A stretch of 64,000 bases of DNA from Enterobacter sp. BIGb0383 (GCF_003751845.1 NZ_RJKQ01000002.1:744001-808000); one strand, 5' to 3'. Positions 24,764 to 32,684 are shown, numbered from the stretch's first letter. The notes: generated by a model not told the origin, from the letters alone. Program-made: numbers and translations.

Positions 24764-25198
24764 ATGAGTAACGATCGCTGTATTTTTAAAGAAGGTAGCC
24801 TCGCGATCCCACAGGGATTTATCGACAGGACGGTGAATATTCTTGCCGACGCTCAGTCCCTTCAGCCGCCGGTGAATATTTCCCGCGATAGCCTGCCCGC
24901 AGGGGCGCAGCTCAGCGACTATATTGCCCAGCAGCTGGGTGAATTACAGCGCAACGTGACGGGCTGGGAGGAACAGGCAATAACGGAGGTGGTACTTGGG
25001 GAAAACGACTGTACCGGGATTGGGCTGCACTACAGCTTCCTGCACCCGGATACCCGCCGTATCTGGCAAACACAGGCGGTGTTTGACCGCGGTAACGGCG
25101 CCATTCTGGTGTTCTCCACCAGCAAAGCCGCGGAATTTACGCCCGAAGAGAAGGCGAACTTCCTACAGATAATACAGAGCTTCCGCCCCCACGCCTGA
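24764..25198 (+). CDS. DUF1795 (Eag/DcrB-like) protein of the secretion operon
   Basis: 144 residues with no signal peptide, so cytoplasmic. The pattern EGSLAIPQGFIDRTVNIL (9-26), ISRDSLPAGAQLSDYI and QTQAVF resembles DUF1795 proteins, whose best-studied members are the Eag chaperones of type VI secretion that shield glycine-zipper transmembrane segments of effectors. Here the gene is last in a type I secretion operon, 9 bases after the C39 exporter, and the only evident cargo is a glycine-zipper peptide. A chaperone that keeps the hydrophobic precursor soluble until export is therefore a strong inference; an immunity role is the main alternative. A terminator follows. Confidence 0.8.
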   Translation: MSNDRCIFKEGSLAIPQGFIDRTVNILADAQSLQPPVNISRDSLPAGAQLSDYIAQQLGELQRNVTGWEEQAITEVVLGENDCTGIGLHYSFLHPDTRRIWQTQAVFDRGNGAILVFSTSKAAEFTPEEKANFLQIIQSFRPHA

Positions 25199-25216
25199 CG
25201 GGCCGCGGCCATAAAA

Positions 25217-25241
25217 AAACTGCACCCATGAGGTGCAGTTT
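25217..25241. terminator. Bidirectional terminator between the secretion operon and kduD
   Basis: AAACTGCACC-CATGA-GGTGCAGTTT with A-rich and T-rich flanks. It serves the DUF1795 gene (plus) and kduD (minus). Confidence 0.88.
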
Positions 25242-25263
25242 ATACGGGCGGGTTTCTGGCGAA

Positions 25264-26025
25264 TTAACGCGCCAGCCAGCCACCGTCAACGGCAATGGTG
25301 TAGCCGCTGATATAGTCAGATGCGTTGGACGCCAGGAATACTACCGGGCCCATCAGATCGCTCGGCAGACCCCAACGACCCGCCGGGATACGGTCAAGGA
25401 TCTCAGCGCTACGCTGTTCGTCAGCACGCAGCTGCTGGGTGTTGTTGGTCGCCATGTAGCCCGGCGCGATAGCGTTCACGTTGATATTGTGCTTCGCCCA
25501 TTCGTTCGCCAGCAGACGGGTCACGCCCATTACGCCGCTTTTTGACGCGGTGTAAGAAGGTACGCGGATACCCCCCTGGAAGGAGAGCATGGAAGCGATG
25601 TTGATGATTTTGCCGCCGTGGCCCTGGGCGATAAAGTGCTTCGCCGCCGCCTGCGCCATAAAGAACACGCTCTTGATGTTCAGGTTCATCACGTCGTCCC
25701 AGTCTTTCTCGCTGAAGTTGATCGCGTCTTCACGACGAATCAGACCCGCGTTGTTGACCAGAATGTCGATTTTGCCGAATTCGGCAACCGCACGTTCCAG
25801 CAGAGCCGGGATACCGTCGATCTGACGCAGGTCAGCGGTCAGGCTCAGGAAACGGCGACCCAGCGCAGTGACGCGCTCGATGGTCTCGGTCGGCTCAACG
25901 ATGTTGATACCTACGATGTCACAGCCGGCTTCAGCCAGACCCAGCGCCATACCCTGACCCAGACCGGTGTCGCAACCGGTCACAACTGCTACCTTACCTT
26001 GAAGAGAAAATGCATCCAGAATCAT
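25264..26025 (-). CDS. kduD: 2-dehydro-3-deoxy-D-gluconate 5-dehydrogenase KduD
   Basis: A 253-residue short-chain dehydrogenase. It has the NAD-binding VVTGCDTGLGQGMA (14-27), NNAG (about 91-94) and the catalytic YTAS-x-SG (about 158-164). KduD reduces 3-deoxy-D-glycero-2,5-hexodiulosonate to 2-keto-3-deoxygluconate, the last step before KdgK. It is 64 bases downstream of kduI on the same strand, with AAGGAAA before its start, so kduI-kduD form one transcript. Close to E. coli KduD over the whole length. Confidence 0.96.
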   Translation of the reverse strand: MILDAFSLQGKVAVVTGCDTGLGQGMALGLAEAGCDIVGINIVEPTETIERVTALGRRFLSLTADLRQIDGIPALLERAVAEFGKIDILVNNAGLIRREDAINFSEKDWDDVMNLNIKSVFFMAQAAAKHFIAQGHGGKIINIASMLSFQGGIRVPSYTASKSGVMGVTRLLANEWAKHNINVNAIAPGYMATNNTQQLRADEQRSAEILDRIPAGRWGLPSDLMGPVVFLASNASDYISGYTIAVDGGWLAR

Positions 26026-26089
26026 GTTGTTTCCTTTATCTGTCAGCGCCTGTACCGGACAGGCATGATTATGCTTATGCTGTCCGCGA

Positions 26090-26926
26090 CTAGCGCAGAT
26101 CCTTAACTGCTACGTGGTCCATATCATCAAAGACCTGGTTTTCGCCTACCATCCCCCAGATGAAGGTGTAAGCACGCGTACCCACGCCAGAGTGAATAGA
26201 CCAGCTTGGAGAAATCACCGCCTGCTCGTTATGCATGACGATATGACGCGTTTCCTGAGGCTGCCCCATCATGTGGAACACGCAGGCGTCTTCTTCCATA
26301 TTGAAATAGAAGTAAACTTCCATACGGCGTTCGTGCGTGTGGCAAGGCATGGTGTTCCACAGGTTGCCCGGATCAAGCTCGGTCAGACCCATGCTGAGCT
26401 GGCAGGTTTCCAGTACGTCAGGAACGAAATATTTGTTGATGGTGCGGCGGTTGCTGGTGAGGTTATCGCCCAGCGTAACCGGAGCAACGTCGGCCGGAGT
26501 GACCTTTTTGGTCGGATAGGTCAGGTGAGCCGGTGCGCAGTTGTAGTAGAACTTCGCTGGCTTCGCGCTATCAACGCTTGCGAAAACCACTTCTTTCGCC
26601 CCTTTACCAACGTACAGCGCGTCGCGATGGCCGATCTCAAAAACCTGGCCGTCTACGGTGATGGTGCCTGCGCCGCCGATGTTAATCACGCCCAGCTCAC
26701 GGCGCTCGAGGAAGTAGCTTACGCCAAGCTGTTTGCCGACTTCGCCGCCGACGGATACGGTTTTCGCAACCGGCATAATGCCGCCAACGATGATACGGTC
26801 AATATGGCTGTACACCATGCTGTATTCGTCAGCAACGAACACTTTCTCAACCAAAAACTCATCGCGTAGCCCCTGGGTATCCAGTGTTTTGGCGTGCGCG
26901 CTGTGGATGCTTTGTCTGACTTCCAC
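26090..26926 (-). CDS. kduI: 5-keto-4-deoxyuronate isomerase KduI
   Basis: A 278-residue cupin-type isomerase. It converts 5-keto-4-deoxyuronate (from oligogalacturonate lyase/KdgF) to 3-deoxy-D-glycero-2,5-hexodiulosonate, the KduD substrate. The metal site is in [17 protein letters not shown] (His-x-His...Glu, about 194-210). GGAGGTAA precedes the start. It is first gene of kduI-kduD, with a KdgR box about 120 bases upstream. Length and sequence agree with E. coli KduI. Confidence 0.96.
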   Translation of the reverse strand: MEVRQSIHSAHAKTLDTQGLRDEFLVEKVFVADEYSMVYSHIDRIIVGGIMPVAKTVSVGGEVGKQLGVSYFLERRELGVINIGGAGTITVDGQVFEIGHRDALYVGKGAKEVVFASVDSAKPAKFYYNCAPAHLTYPTKKVTPADVAPVTLGDNLTSNRRTINKYFVPDVLETCQLSMGLTELDPGNLWNTMPCHTHERRMEVYFYFNMEEDACVFHMMGQPQETRHIVMHNEQAVISPSWSIHSGVGTRAYTFIWGMVGENQVFDDMDHVAVKDLR

Positions 26927-27040
26927 ATTTACCTCCAGAATAGTGTTGATTCAAAATAGCTTTCGAACGGAGTGAAAACGGCGTTCCGTTTTACGAATGG
27001 CTACATCTTATCCCGGCTGAAATGCGTTTTCAATTCTAAA

Positions 27041-27055
27041 TAAAACAACGTTTCA
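27041..27055 (-). promoter_or_regulatory. KdgR box for kduI-kduD
   Basis: TAAAACAACGTTTCA, sharing the core AAAACAACGTTTC-like arms of the kdgF box, about 115-130 bases upstream of kduI. Confidence 0.75.
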
Positions 27056-27295
27056 CTTTTTTTGCCATTTAATGTCAGAAATGCAATTACGATCACGCTT
27101 AACGGTGGAAGCTTCGCCACGACGGCACAGAGGGGACAAGATAAAATTATAAAAAACAGCGAGTTAATTTACCTTTAAAAAATAACAAAATAATGACAAA
27201 ACCAGGTCCAAAAACGAAGATGTCTGATGAGTAGCAACCCTGATGCCGATTTTATGACGCTTATTCTTACAAAGTGCGTCAGCAATCACACATAT

Positions 27296-27310
27296 TGAAA
27301 CGATGTTTTG
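27296..27310 (+). promoter_or_regulatory. KdgR box for the second ogl
   Basis: TGAAACGATGTTTTG within TATTGAAACGATGTTTTGATA, about 95 bases before the ogl start. It has the same form as the tog boxes. Confidence 0.78.
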
Positions 27311-27404
27311 ATAAATTAACACCCAGTTTTTAAACTCATTACCCTCTATCAGGTCGGAAACGGACTGCGCCCTTTCCCACCGGAACCCTATCAAGGAGTG
27401 CATT

Positions 27405-28580
27405 ATGGCTAAAGGCATGCGGGTCAAGCTGAACTATGAAGTCAGCCGCGATCCGGATACTGGCGTGGAAGTCACCCGTTTAACACCGCCGGAGGTGACC
27501 TGCCATCGTAACTATTTCTATCAGAAATGTTTTTTCAATGACGGCAGCCATCTGCTGTTTGCCGGTGAGTTTGACGGCCACTGGAACTACTATCTGTTAG
27601 ACGTCGCCAAAGCCGAAGCGGTACAGCTGACGGAAGGAGCCGGAGACAACACGTTTGGCGGCTTCCTGTCGCCGGATGACCAGTCCCTCTACTACGTGAA
27701 AAACGACCGCACCCTGCTGGAAGTCAACCTGAAGACGCTGGTCGAGCGCGAAGTCTATCGCGTCGCCGACGACTGGGTGGGTTATGGTACCTGGGTCGCC
27801 AACAGCGACTGTACCAAACTGGTGGGTATCGAAATTGCGAAAAGCGACTGGACTCCGCTGAACGACTGGAAAATCTTCCACGACTTCTTCCATAAAGGCC
27901 CACACTGCCGCCTGCTTCGTGTCGATCTGCAGACCGGCGAGAGCAGCGTGATCCACGAAGAGAAAAACTGGCTCGGCCACCCAATCTATCGTCCGTTCGA
28001 TGACAACACCGTCGCGTTCTGCCACGAAGGCCCGCACGATCTGGTGGATGCCCGTATGTGGATGGTCAACGAAGACGGCAGCAACGTCCGTAAAGTTAAA
28101 GAACACGCGGAAGGCGAAAGCTGCACCCACGAATTCTGGGTACCGAACGGCTCCGCACTGGTCTATGTCTCCTACCTGAAAGGGCAGCAGGGACGCACCA
28201 TCTATAGTTTCAACCCGGATACCGGCGTCAACGAAGCGGTGATGCAGATGCCGGCCTGTTCACACCTGATGAGCAACTTCGACGGCACTCTGCTGGTCGG
28301 CGACGGTTCCGGTACGCCGGTCGACGTCAAAGACACCAGCGGCTACACCATCGATAACGATCCGTATCTCTATGCGTTCGACGTGGCGAAAAAAGCGTAC
28401 TTCCGCGTCGCACGTCACGATACCTCCTGGGCGACAGTGGCCAACAGCCGCCAGGTCACGCACCCGCATCCGTCCTTTACCCCTGACGACTCAGCGATTC
28501 TGTTCAGCTCGGATAAAGACGGTAAACCTGCCCTCTATATTGCAAAACTTCCTGTGCAGCCCGAAATGCTGCAGGCGTAA
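27405..28580 (+). CDS. ogl: Oligogalacturonate lyase Ogl (second copy)
   Basis: A 391-residue PL22 lyase, closer in length and N-terminus (MAKGMRVKLNYEVSRD) to the Dickeya/Pectobacterium Ogl (about 388 residues) than the copy in the tog operon. Metal-binding motifs CSHLMSNFDG and RQVTHPHPSFT are present. It contains an insert GTPVDVKDTSGYTIDNDP (about 305-322) that the first copy has in shorter form. AAGGAG precedes the ATG by 7 bases. It has its own KdgR box and terminator. It probably is the standard enzyme, with the tog copy a specialised or back-up form. Confidence 0.94.
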   Translation: MAKGMRVKLNYEVSRDPDTGVEVTRLTPPEVTCHRNYFYQKCFFNDGSHLLFAGEFDGHWNYYLLDVAKAEAVQLTEGAGDNTFGGFLSPDDQSLYYVKNDRTLLEVNLKTLVEREVYRVADDWVGYGTWVANSDCTKLVGIEIAKSDWTPLNDWKIFHDFFHKGPHCRLLRVDLQTGESSVIHEEKNWLGHPIYRPFDDNTVAFCHEGPHDLVDARMWMVNEDGSNVRKVKEHAEGESCTHEFWVPNGSALVYVSYLKGQQGRTIYSFNPDTGVNEAVMQMPACSHLMSNFDGTLLVGDGSGTPVDVKDTSGYTIDNDPYLYAFDVAKKAYFRVARHDTSWATVANSRQVTHPHPSFTPDDSAILFSSDKDGKPALYIAKLPVQPEMLQA

Positions 28581-28610
28581 ATTTGAGTTAGTGTTTCTGT
28601 AACTGGCCTT

Positions 28611-28637
28611 GCCCTCCTCCTGGGGGGCTTTTTTTTA
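28611..28637 (+). terminator. Terminator of the second ogl
   Basis: GCCCTCC-TCCT-GGGGGGC (one G-T pair) followed by TTTTTTTTA. Confidence 0.85.
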
Positions 28638-28663
28638 TTCTGAATATGCCGCTAAATATAAAG

Positions 28664-28730
28664 TATCAGTAAATGACCGGGGTTCGCGAGGAAAGCCAAC
28701 GCACCTGCAGCTTGAATTATAACGGGTATA
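28664..28730. repeat. Partial ERIC element (3' half)
   Basis: About 67 bp that repeat, with few differences, the second half of the complete ERIC copy beginning at 28726 (shared blocks TGACCGGGGTTCGCGAGG and AACGCACCTGCAGCTTGAAT). It ends in the ACGGGTATA border, which is shared with the next copy. Confidence 0.85.
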
Positions 28731-28854
28731 CCCTAAATAATTCGAGTTGCAGGAAGGCGGCGACGCAGCGAATTCCCGGGAGCTTACATCAGTAAGTGAC
28801 CGGGGTTCGCGAGGAAAGCCAACGCACCTGCAGCTTGAATTATGACGGGTATAC
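28726..28854. repeat. Complete ERIC (enterobacterial repetitive intergenic consensus) element
   Basis: A 129-bp imperfect palindrome, from GTATACCCTAAATAATTCG to GACGGGTATAC, with the well-known central block GGGAGCTTACATCAGTAAGTG. ERIC elements are mobile-like non-coding repeats of enterobacteria and can fold into long hairpins in RNA. Confidence 0.92.
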
Positions 28855-28859
28855 GAAAA

Positions 28860-28882
28860 CCCCCGGCTAATTGCTCCAGGGG
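28860..28882 (-). terminator. Terminator of kdgM
   Basis: CCCC-x-GG / CC-x-GGGG stem with a 9-base loop, followed on the minus strand by GTTTTC (28855-28859), 26 bases after the kdgM stop. Confidence 0.6.
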
Positions 28883-28907
28883 AAACCTACAAGGGTTCGG
28901 TTTTTAA

Positions 28908-29588
28908 TTAGAAGGAGTAAGCAACACCGACGCGGAAACGGGTCTGACGTTCGTCTGTATTTTTCACGCCCACGTTACCCACTTCAACATACGGAGACCA
29001 GTTTTTATCCAGTTTGTAGGCCAGTTTGGCGTTGTACTCGTTGGAGTAATCTTTGCCATTCTCGCGAACAAAATCTTCGGTGCTCTTCGCGTATACATAG
29101 TTCAGCTCGGTGCGGAAGTCGCCCATCGACCAGCCAACCCAGGTATCGAATTTGTTGACGCGATCGTCAGCTTCGGCGCCATTCGGCTTGCGGGTATATT
29201 CGTAACGGTAGCGTGCTGCAACGTAGAAGCCGCCGTCGAAGCTGTACTGCGCATGCAGATACGGTTTGTAGATGCTGCTGCTCTCTTTGCTTTCAACAAC
29301 AAAACCCGGGGTCAGAGCAATGCTGTCCGTTGCTTTCCAGCGCCAGCTAACAGAACTTTCATGGCCATTGCCTACCATTTCAGTAAATGGACGGTCGGTA
29401 TCATCCCCGCCGGTTTTCCATTTTGCTTCAACGGAGAAACCAAAACCGTTATCAAAACGATGGGAAACGGCAACGCGGTCGGCGTTAGTTTTATCGTCTT
29501 TATATTCGTGGCGTAAATCAACGGTTACGGCAGAAGCAGCGAAAGACGCACCACACAGTGTTGCAAGGACCAGAGATTTCTTCAACAT
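28908..29588 (-). CDS. kdgM: Oligogalacturonate-specific outer membrane porin KdgM
   Basis: 226 residues with a signal peptide (MLKKSLVLATLCGASFAASA) and a mature part of alternating beta strands that ends in the aromatic VAYSF, the usual sorting signal for outer-membrane barrels. KdgM-family porins are 12-strand monomeric, anion-selective channels for oligogalacturonides. It supplies the outer-membrane entry step for the TogMNAB importer. A KdgR box overlaps the region just 15-29 bases before the start codon, where a bound repressor would block transcription. Confidence 0.94.
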   Translation of the reverse strand: MLKKSLVLATLCGASFAASAVTVDLRHEYKDDKTNADRVAVSHRFDNGFGFSVEAKWKTGGDDTDRPFTEMVGNGHESSVSWRWKATDSIALTPGFVVESKESSSIYKPYLHAQYSFDGGFYVAARYRYEYTRKPNGAEADDRVNKFDTWVGWSMGDFRTELNYVYAKSTEDFVRENGKDYSNEYNAKLAYKLDKNWSPYVEVGNVGVKNTDERQTRFRVGVAYSF

Positions 29589-29602
29589 GGTAAACCCTCA
29601 AT

Positions 29603-29617
29603 TAAAATGATGTTTCG
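29603..29617 (-). promoter_or_regulatory. KdgR box before kdgM
   Basis: On the plus strand TAAAATGATGTTTCG; the same T-n-AAA...GTTT arms as the other five boxes, although the left arm has T where they have C. Confidence 0.65.
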
Positions 29618-29961
29618 TTTTTATGGAATTGCATTTTATTTTTTTAAAAGCATTATTTTAGTGATCGAGATCGTATTTATCTTCTCATAAAAAAAAGCGT
29701 ATTAATGTCGTGATGAAGTTCAATAAAAAAAGCCAAAATGTGATCGGAGTAAGGATATAGATCACAGATACGCTTAATTAACAGAAGAATTACACACCTG
29801 GAACAACAAAGTTATTTTCCTTTATAATCATGATGTTATGTTTTTCATTTGTATATAATCACACCCGTGATTTTATTTATGCTAAGAATGGTCCTGGTCG
29901 ACGCGAAATAAAAAAGAAGAATTTTTATCCTAATTTAAGTCAGGGGATCTCAGAAATAAAA

Positions 29962-29983
29962 AAGCCTTCCCGGAGGAAGGCTT
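29962..29983 (-). terminator. Terminator of yqeF
   Basis: AAGCCTTCC-CGGA-GGAAGGCTT; on the minus strand it is followed by TTTTTTATT, 19 bases after the yqeF stop. Confidence 0.88.
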
Positions 29984-30001
29984 CAGAAAAGGCAGAAGGG
30001 A

Positions 30002-31183
30002 CTAGTCGCGCTCGATAGCCAGCGCCACGCCCTGACCACCGCCAATGCACAGGGTGGCCAGCCCTTTACGGGCCTGGCGCTTCATCATTTCATGGACCAG
30101 CGACACCAGAATACGGCAGCCGGATGCGCCAATCGGGTGGCCGAGTGCAATCGCCCCGCCGTTGACGTTCACCCTCTGCTCGTCCCACTCCAGCATTTTA
30201 CCCACGGAGAGTGCCTGAACCGCAGAGGCTTCGTTGGCTTCAATCAGATCGAGATCCGCCAGCTGCCAGCCCACCCGCTCCAGACAGCGGCGGGTCGCAT
30301 AAACCGGCGCGATCCCCATCAGGGCCGGATCGACACCGACGCTGGCGAAAGCGCGGATCCGCGCCAGAACGGGTAGCCCCATCTCCTGGGCCCGGGTTTC
30401 GCTCATCATCATGACCGCGGCGGCACCGTCGTTAATCGACGAGGCATTACCGGCGGTCACCGATCCGGACTGTGAAAACGCCGGATGCAGCAGAGCCAGG
30501 GCTTCAGCACTGGGATCGGTCCGGGGCTGTTCATCCGTATCCACTATCCGGACGCTGCCGTCCTGGCCCAGGGTTCTGACCGGGACGATCTCATCCCGGA
30601 AACGGCCTGCGTCAATCGCCGCCCGCGCCTTATGCTGTGACCGTAGCGCCCAGGCGTCCTGCAGCTCGCGGCCGATACCGTATTCGCGGGCCAGATTCTC
30701 GGCGGTGACGCCCATATGGTAGTCATTAAAGGCATCCCACAGGCCGTCGTGGACCAGACTGTCGATCAGCTGGCTATGACCGAGCTGGGCACCGGTACGG
30801 CTGTCGGTCAGCACGTGAGGCGCACGGCTCATATTCTCCTGACCGCCGGCAATCACGACATCCGCTTCGCCGCACTGTATTGCCTGCGTCGCCAGATGCA
30901 ACGCCTTGAGACCGGAGCCGCACACGTCATTAATGGTAATCGCCGAAACGGCATTCGACAGCCCGCCCTTAATGGCCGACTGACGCGCCGGATTCTGCCC
31001 TGCCCCGGCCGTTAAAACCTGACCGAGGATCACCTCATCCACGGCCTGCGGTGAAATGCCGGTACGTTCCAGAAGCGCCCGCAGCACCACGCTGCCCAGA
31101 TCAACGGCGGAATGGCTGGCCAGCGCGCCCTGGAAGCAGCCGATAGGCGTACGCAACGCCCCCACTATCACGACCTCTTTCAT
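30002..31183 (-). CDS. yqeF: Acetyl-CoA acetyltransferase YqeF (thiolase)
   Basis: 393 residues from ATG 31183, matching the E. coli start ([15 protein letters not shown]); an in-frame start 54 bases upstream was rejected. It condenses two acetyl-CoA to acetoacetyl-CoA or runs the reverse. The nucleophile is the Cys of [15 protein letters not shown] (about 84-98). The C-terminal [13 protein letters not shown] carries the GGGxG loop, and [10 protein letters not shown] holds the catalytic His. The usually invariant NEAF motif reads NEAS followed by AVQ (E. coli YqeF: NEAFAAQ). It follows kduI in the conserved neighbourhood but is cut off from it here by kdgM and ogl. Confidence 0.93.
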   Translation of the reverse strand: MKEVVIVGALRTPIGCFQGALASHSAVDLGSVVLRALLERTGISPQAVDEVILGQVLTAGAGQNPARQSAIKGGLSNAVSAITINDVCGSGLKALHLATQAIQCGEADVVIAGGQENMSRAPHVLTDSRTGAQLGHSQLIDSLVHDGLWDAFNDYHMGVTAENLAREYGIGRELQDAWALRSQHKARAAIDAGRFRDEIVPVRTLGQDGSVRIVDTDEQPRTDPSAEALALLHPAFSQSGSVTAGNASSINDGAAAVMMMSETRAQEMGLPVLARIRAFASVGVDPALMGIAPVYATRRCLERVGWQLADLDLIEANEASAVQALSVGKMLEWDEQRVNVNGGAIALGHPIGASGCRILVSLVHEMMKRQARKGLATLCIGGGQGVALAIERD

Positions 31184-31320
31184 CCCGACCCCGGCGGTGA
31201 TTAACATCAGCCGATAGTAGTGGATTGTTATCAACATTTAACATGGTTGTTTAAAAACGGTGAGTTTTATCACGAAACGATCTTGTTCATGACAGAACGA
31301 TGATTTTTATTGATAGCGAC

Positions 31321-31935
31321 TCAGTCGCCGCGCAGCTCTTTGACCCCGGTCTGCGGCTCTGGACGGGACAGTCTGGCCCCGGCACTCTGCGACGTAGACG
31401 GCGCGGCGGGAGTGCGGTTACGCGAGGTGGCAATCACCGGGATGGCGACCGCCGCGTCGGCGGCGGGCTGTGTCGTGTTGACCGCCATAATGCGATCGAC
31501 ATAGCTGCGCTGCTCAACGCCTTCGGGCTGCAGCCCACGGGTAAAGTTGCCGCTGTAATAGCAGGAAAAAGCCGCCTTCTGCGCCTGCTCTTCAGGCAGC
31601 GTCCCTCTTGCACGCTGCAGGCACTCAGCGAAGATGCGGGCCGTCACCCGCAGGTTGTCGCAGGGTTTAAACACGCTCTCATAGTCGAGACCATATTTGC
31701 TCAGGTTATAACGATTAACCTGCCCCAGCCCCAGAGAGAAATTCCAGCCCGCCTCATGCAGAGAGCGGGCCGTGGCGACCGCCTCGCCTTGGGTGACAGG
31801 CTGGCGGGCCAGATAGCCTCCCACCACCCCGATAGCCCAGGGGTTAAACGAGGACTCCACGCTGACGATACGCTCCAGAAAAACGGGCGCAACCCCCTCG
31901 GTGCATTCAGAAATCAGCTGCGGAAAATCCAGCAT
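31321..31935 (-). CDS. VirB1-like lytic transglycosylase of the Tad cluster
   Basis: 204 residues. An SLT (lysozyme-like) domain fills about 10-150: the catalytic Glu27 in SVESSFNPWAIG, then GWNFSLGLGQVNRYN (about 63-77) and SCYYSGNF. Such enzymes open peptidoglycan for trans-envelope machines. No signal peptide is evident, as in several VirB1/TrbN-type proteins, so export is unexplained. The C-terminal 50 residues are Pro/Ala/Ser rich and probably unstructured. It overlaps the regulator gene upstream by 29 bases, so it is the last gene of the Tad transcription unit. Confidence 0.85.
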   Translation of the reverse strand: MLDFPQLISECTEGVAPVFLERIVSVESSFNPWAIGVVGGYLARQPVTQGEAVATARSLHEAGWNFSLGLGQVNRYNLSKYGLDYESVFKPCDNLRVTARIFAECLQRARGTLPEEQAQKAAFSCYYSGNFTRGLQPEGVEQRSYVDRIMAVNTTQPAADAAVAIPVIATSRNRTPAAPSTSQSAGARLSRPEPQTGVKELRGD

Positions 31936-32650
31936 TCTGCCTGTCCTCCCTTGGGGAGTGGAACCGCAGCCCCGGCGCTCTTTGTACTAACGGATGATAA
32001 TGTCCGGCGCGAGGGTTCAGGCACTCGGGTAGCCGACTCCCGTAAGGGATCTCCCACTGATAATCGCTGACCGCGCAGCAGACGAAATGCCATAGCAGGC
32101 ACAGGCCGTACTCATTATGGACATCAAGCCGATTTTTTAAACTGCGGGAGTGGTTGTAGTCCCGGGTCGTCATATTGCAGTACGCCAGGTTTCGGGCCAG
32201 CTTCCGCCGCCACAGTTTGATCACCGACTCATCGTTGCCATTAAACTTAACGATCAGGCATTTATCCCGCGGGCGATTATTCTGCTGATATAAAAAACGA
32301 AGCAGGCTGGCCTTCGCGATATTCGGGGCCAGAAAAACCACGCGGGCACTGACCACCAAATGCTGTTTTAATTGCTGCAGGCCGATCATATCCGAGAAGA
32401 GAAAAAAACGAAGCTGCACCCCCGGATTCATATTCAAAAAAAAATGGGTAAGATGTTTAATCGTATAGCAAGGCGGCGTCCCGATAACAATCACCTCGCG
32501 ATAGCGGCGGCAGTACATCCGCATTAATTCTTTTGCCTCATGAATACTGCTTACCACGATGTGATTATCACGGGGAAGAAACTCAGTAAACAGGCGTTCA
32601 ACCGCCACGCGGCGAAAATAGTTGGCATCATCAAGTACAATTAAGCGCAT
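31907..32650 (-). CDS. Atypical response-regulator-like protein of the Tad cluster
   Basis: 247 residues from ATG 32650; the longer frame from 32737 would overlap tadG and begin with non-conserved residues. The N-terminus MRLIVLDDANYFRRVAVERL has the acidic pair of receiver domains, but the position where the phosphoacceptor Asp is expected reads VIVIGTPP, without Asp. The middle, about 160-215 (SVIKLWRRKLARNLAYCNMTTRDY...SLKNRLDV), looks like a diverged LuxR/FimW-type helix-turn-helix. It is probably a phosphorylation-independent regulator of the pilus genes. It is 34 bases after tadG. Family assignment is tentative. Confidence 0.6.
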   Translation of the reverse strand: MRLIVLDDANYFRRVAVERLFTEFLPRDNHIVVSSIHEAKELMRMYCRRYREVIVIGTPPCYTIKHLTHFFLNMNPGVQLRFFLFSDMIGLQQLKQHLVVSARVVFLAPNIAKASLLRFLYQQNNRPRDKCLIVKFNGNDESVIKLWRRKLARNLAYCNMTTRDYNHSRSLKNRLDVHNEYGLCLLWHFVCCAVSDYQWEIPYGSRLPECLNPRAGHYHPLVQRAPGLRFHSPREDRQNAGFSAADF

Positions 32651-32684
32651 ATTGATTCCTGGCACGAAGTAAAATGAAACAGGA

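Larger units (their letters stand above)
26927..27404. other. Divergent control region of kduI-kduD and the second ogl
   Basis: 478 bp with no supported gene. It holds two KdgR boxes, one for each direction, and a weaker KdgR-like motif TGAAATGCGTTTTCA at 27019-27033. A minus-strand frame of 87 codons (27164-27427) has no coding character. Confidence 0.7.
28581..28907. other. Gap between ogl and kdgM filled by terminators and ERIC sequence
   Basis: 327 bp: the ogl terminator, one partial and one complete ERIC element, and the kdgM terminator. No gene. Confidence 0.8.
29589..30001. other. kdgM upstream region and yqeF end
   Basis: 413 bp of AT-rich DNA without a supported gene. It contains the KdgR box of kdgM, a CRP-like palindromic core GTGATCGAGATC (29661-29672), an inverted repeat AATCAC-ACCC-GTGATT (29857-29872) and the yqeF terminator. 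Confidence 0.6.

Noticed and set aside
27164-27427. 87-codon minus-strand frame in the kduI-ogl gap
   Set aside because: Crosses the ogl start and the KdgR box, no ribosome site, composition of non-coding DNA.
29660-29872. CRP sites upstream of kdgM
   Set aside because: GTGATCGAGATC and nearby TCACA/TGTGA halves are suggestive, but none has both full half-sites at the right spacing, so no feature was called.
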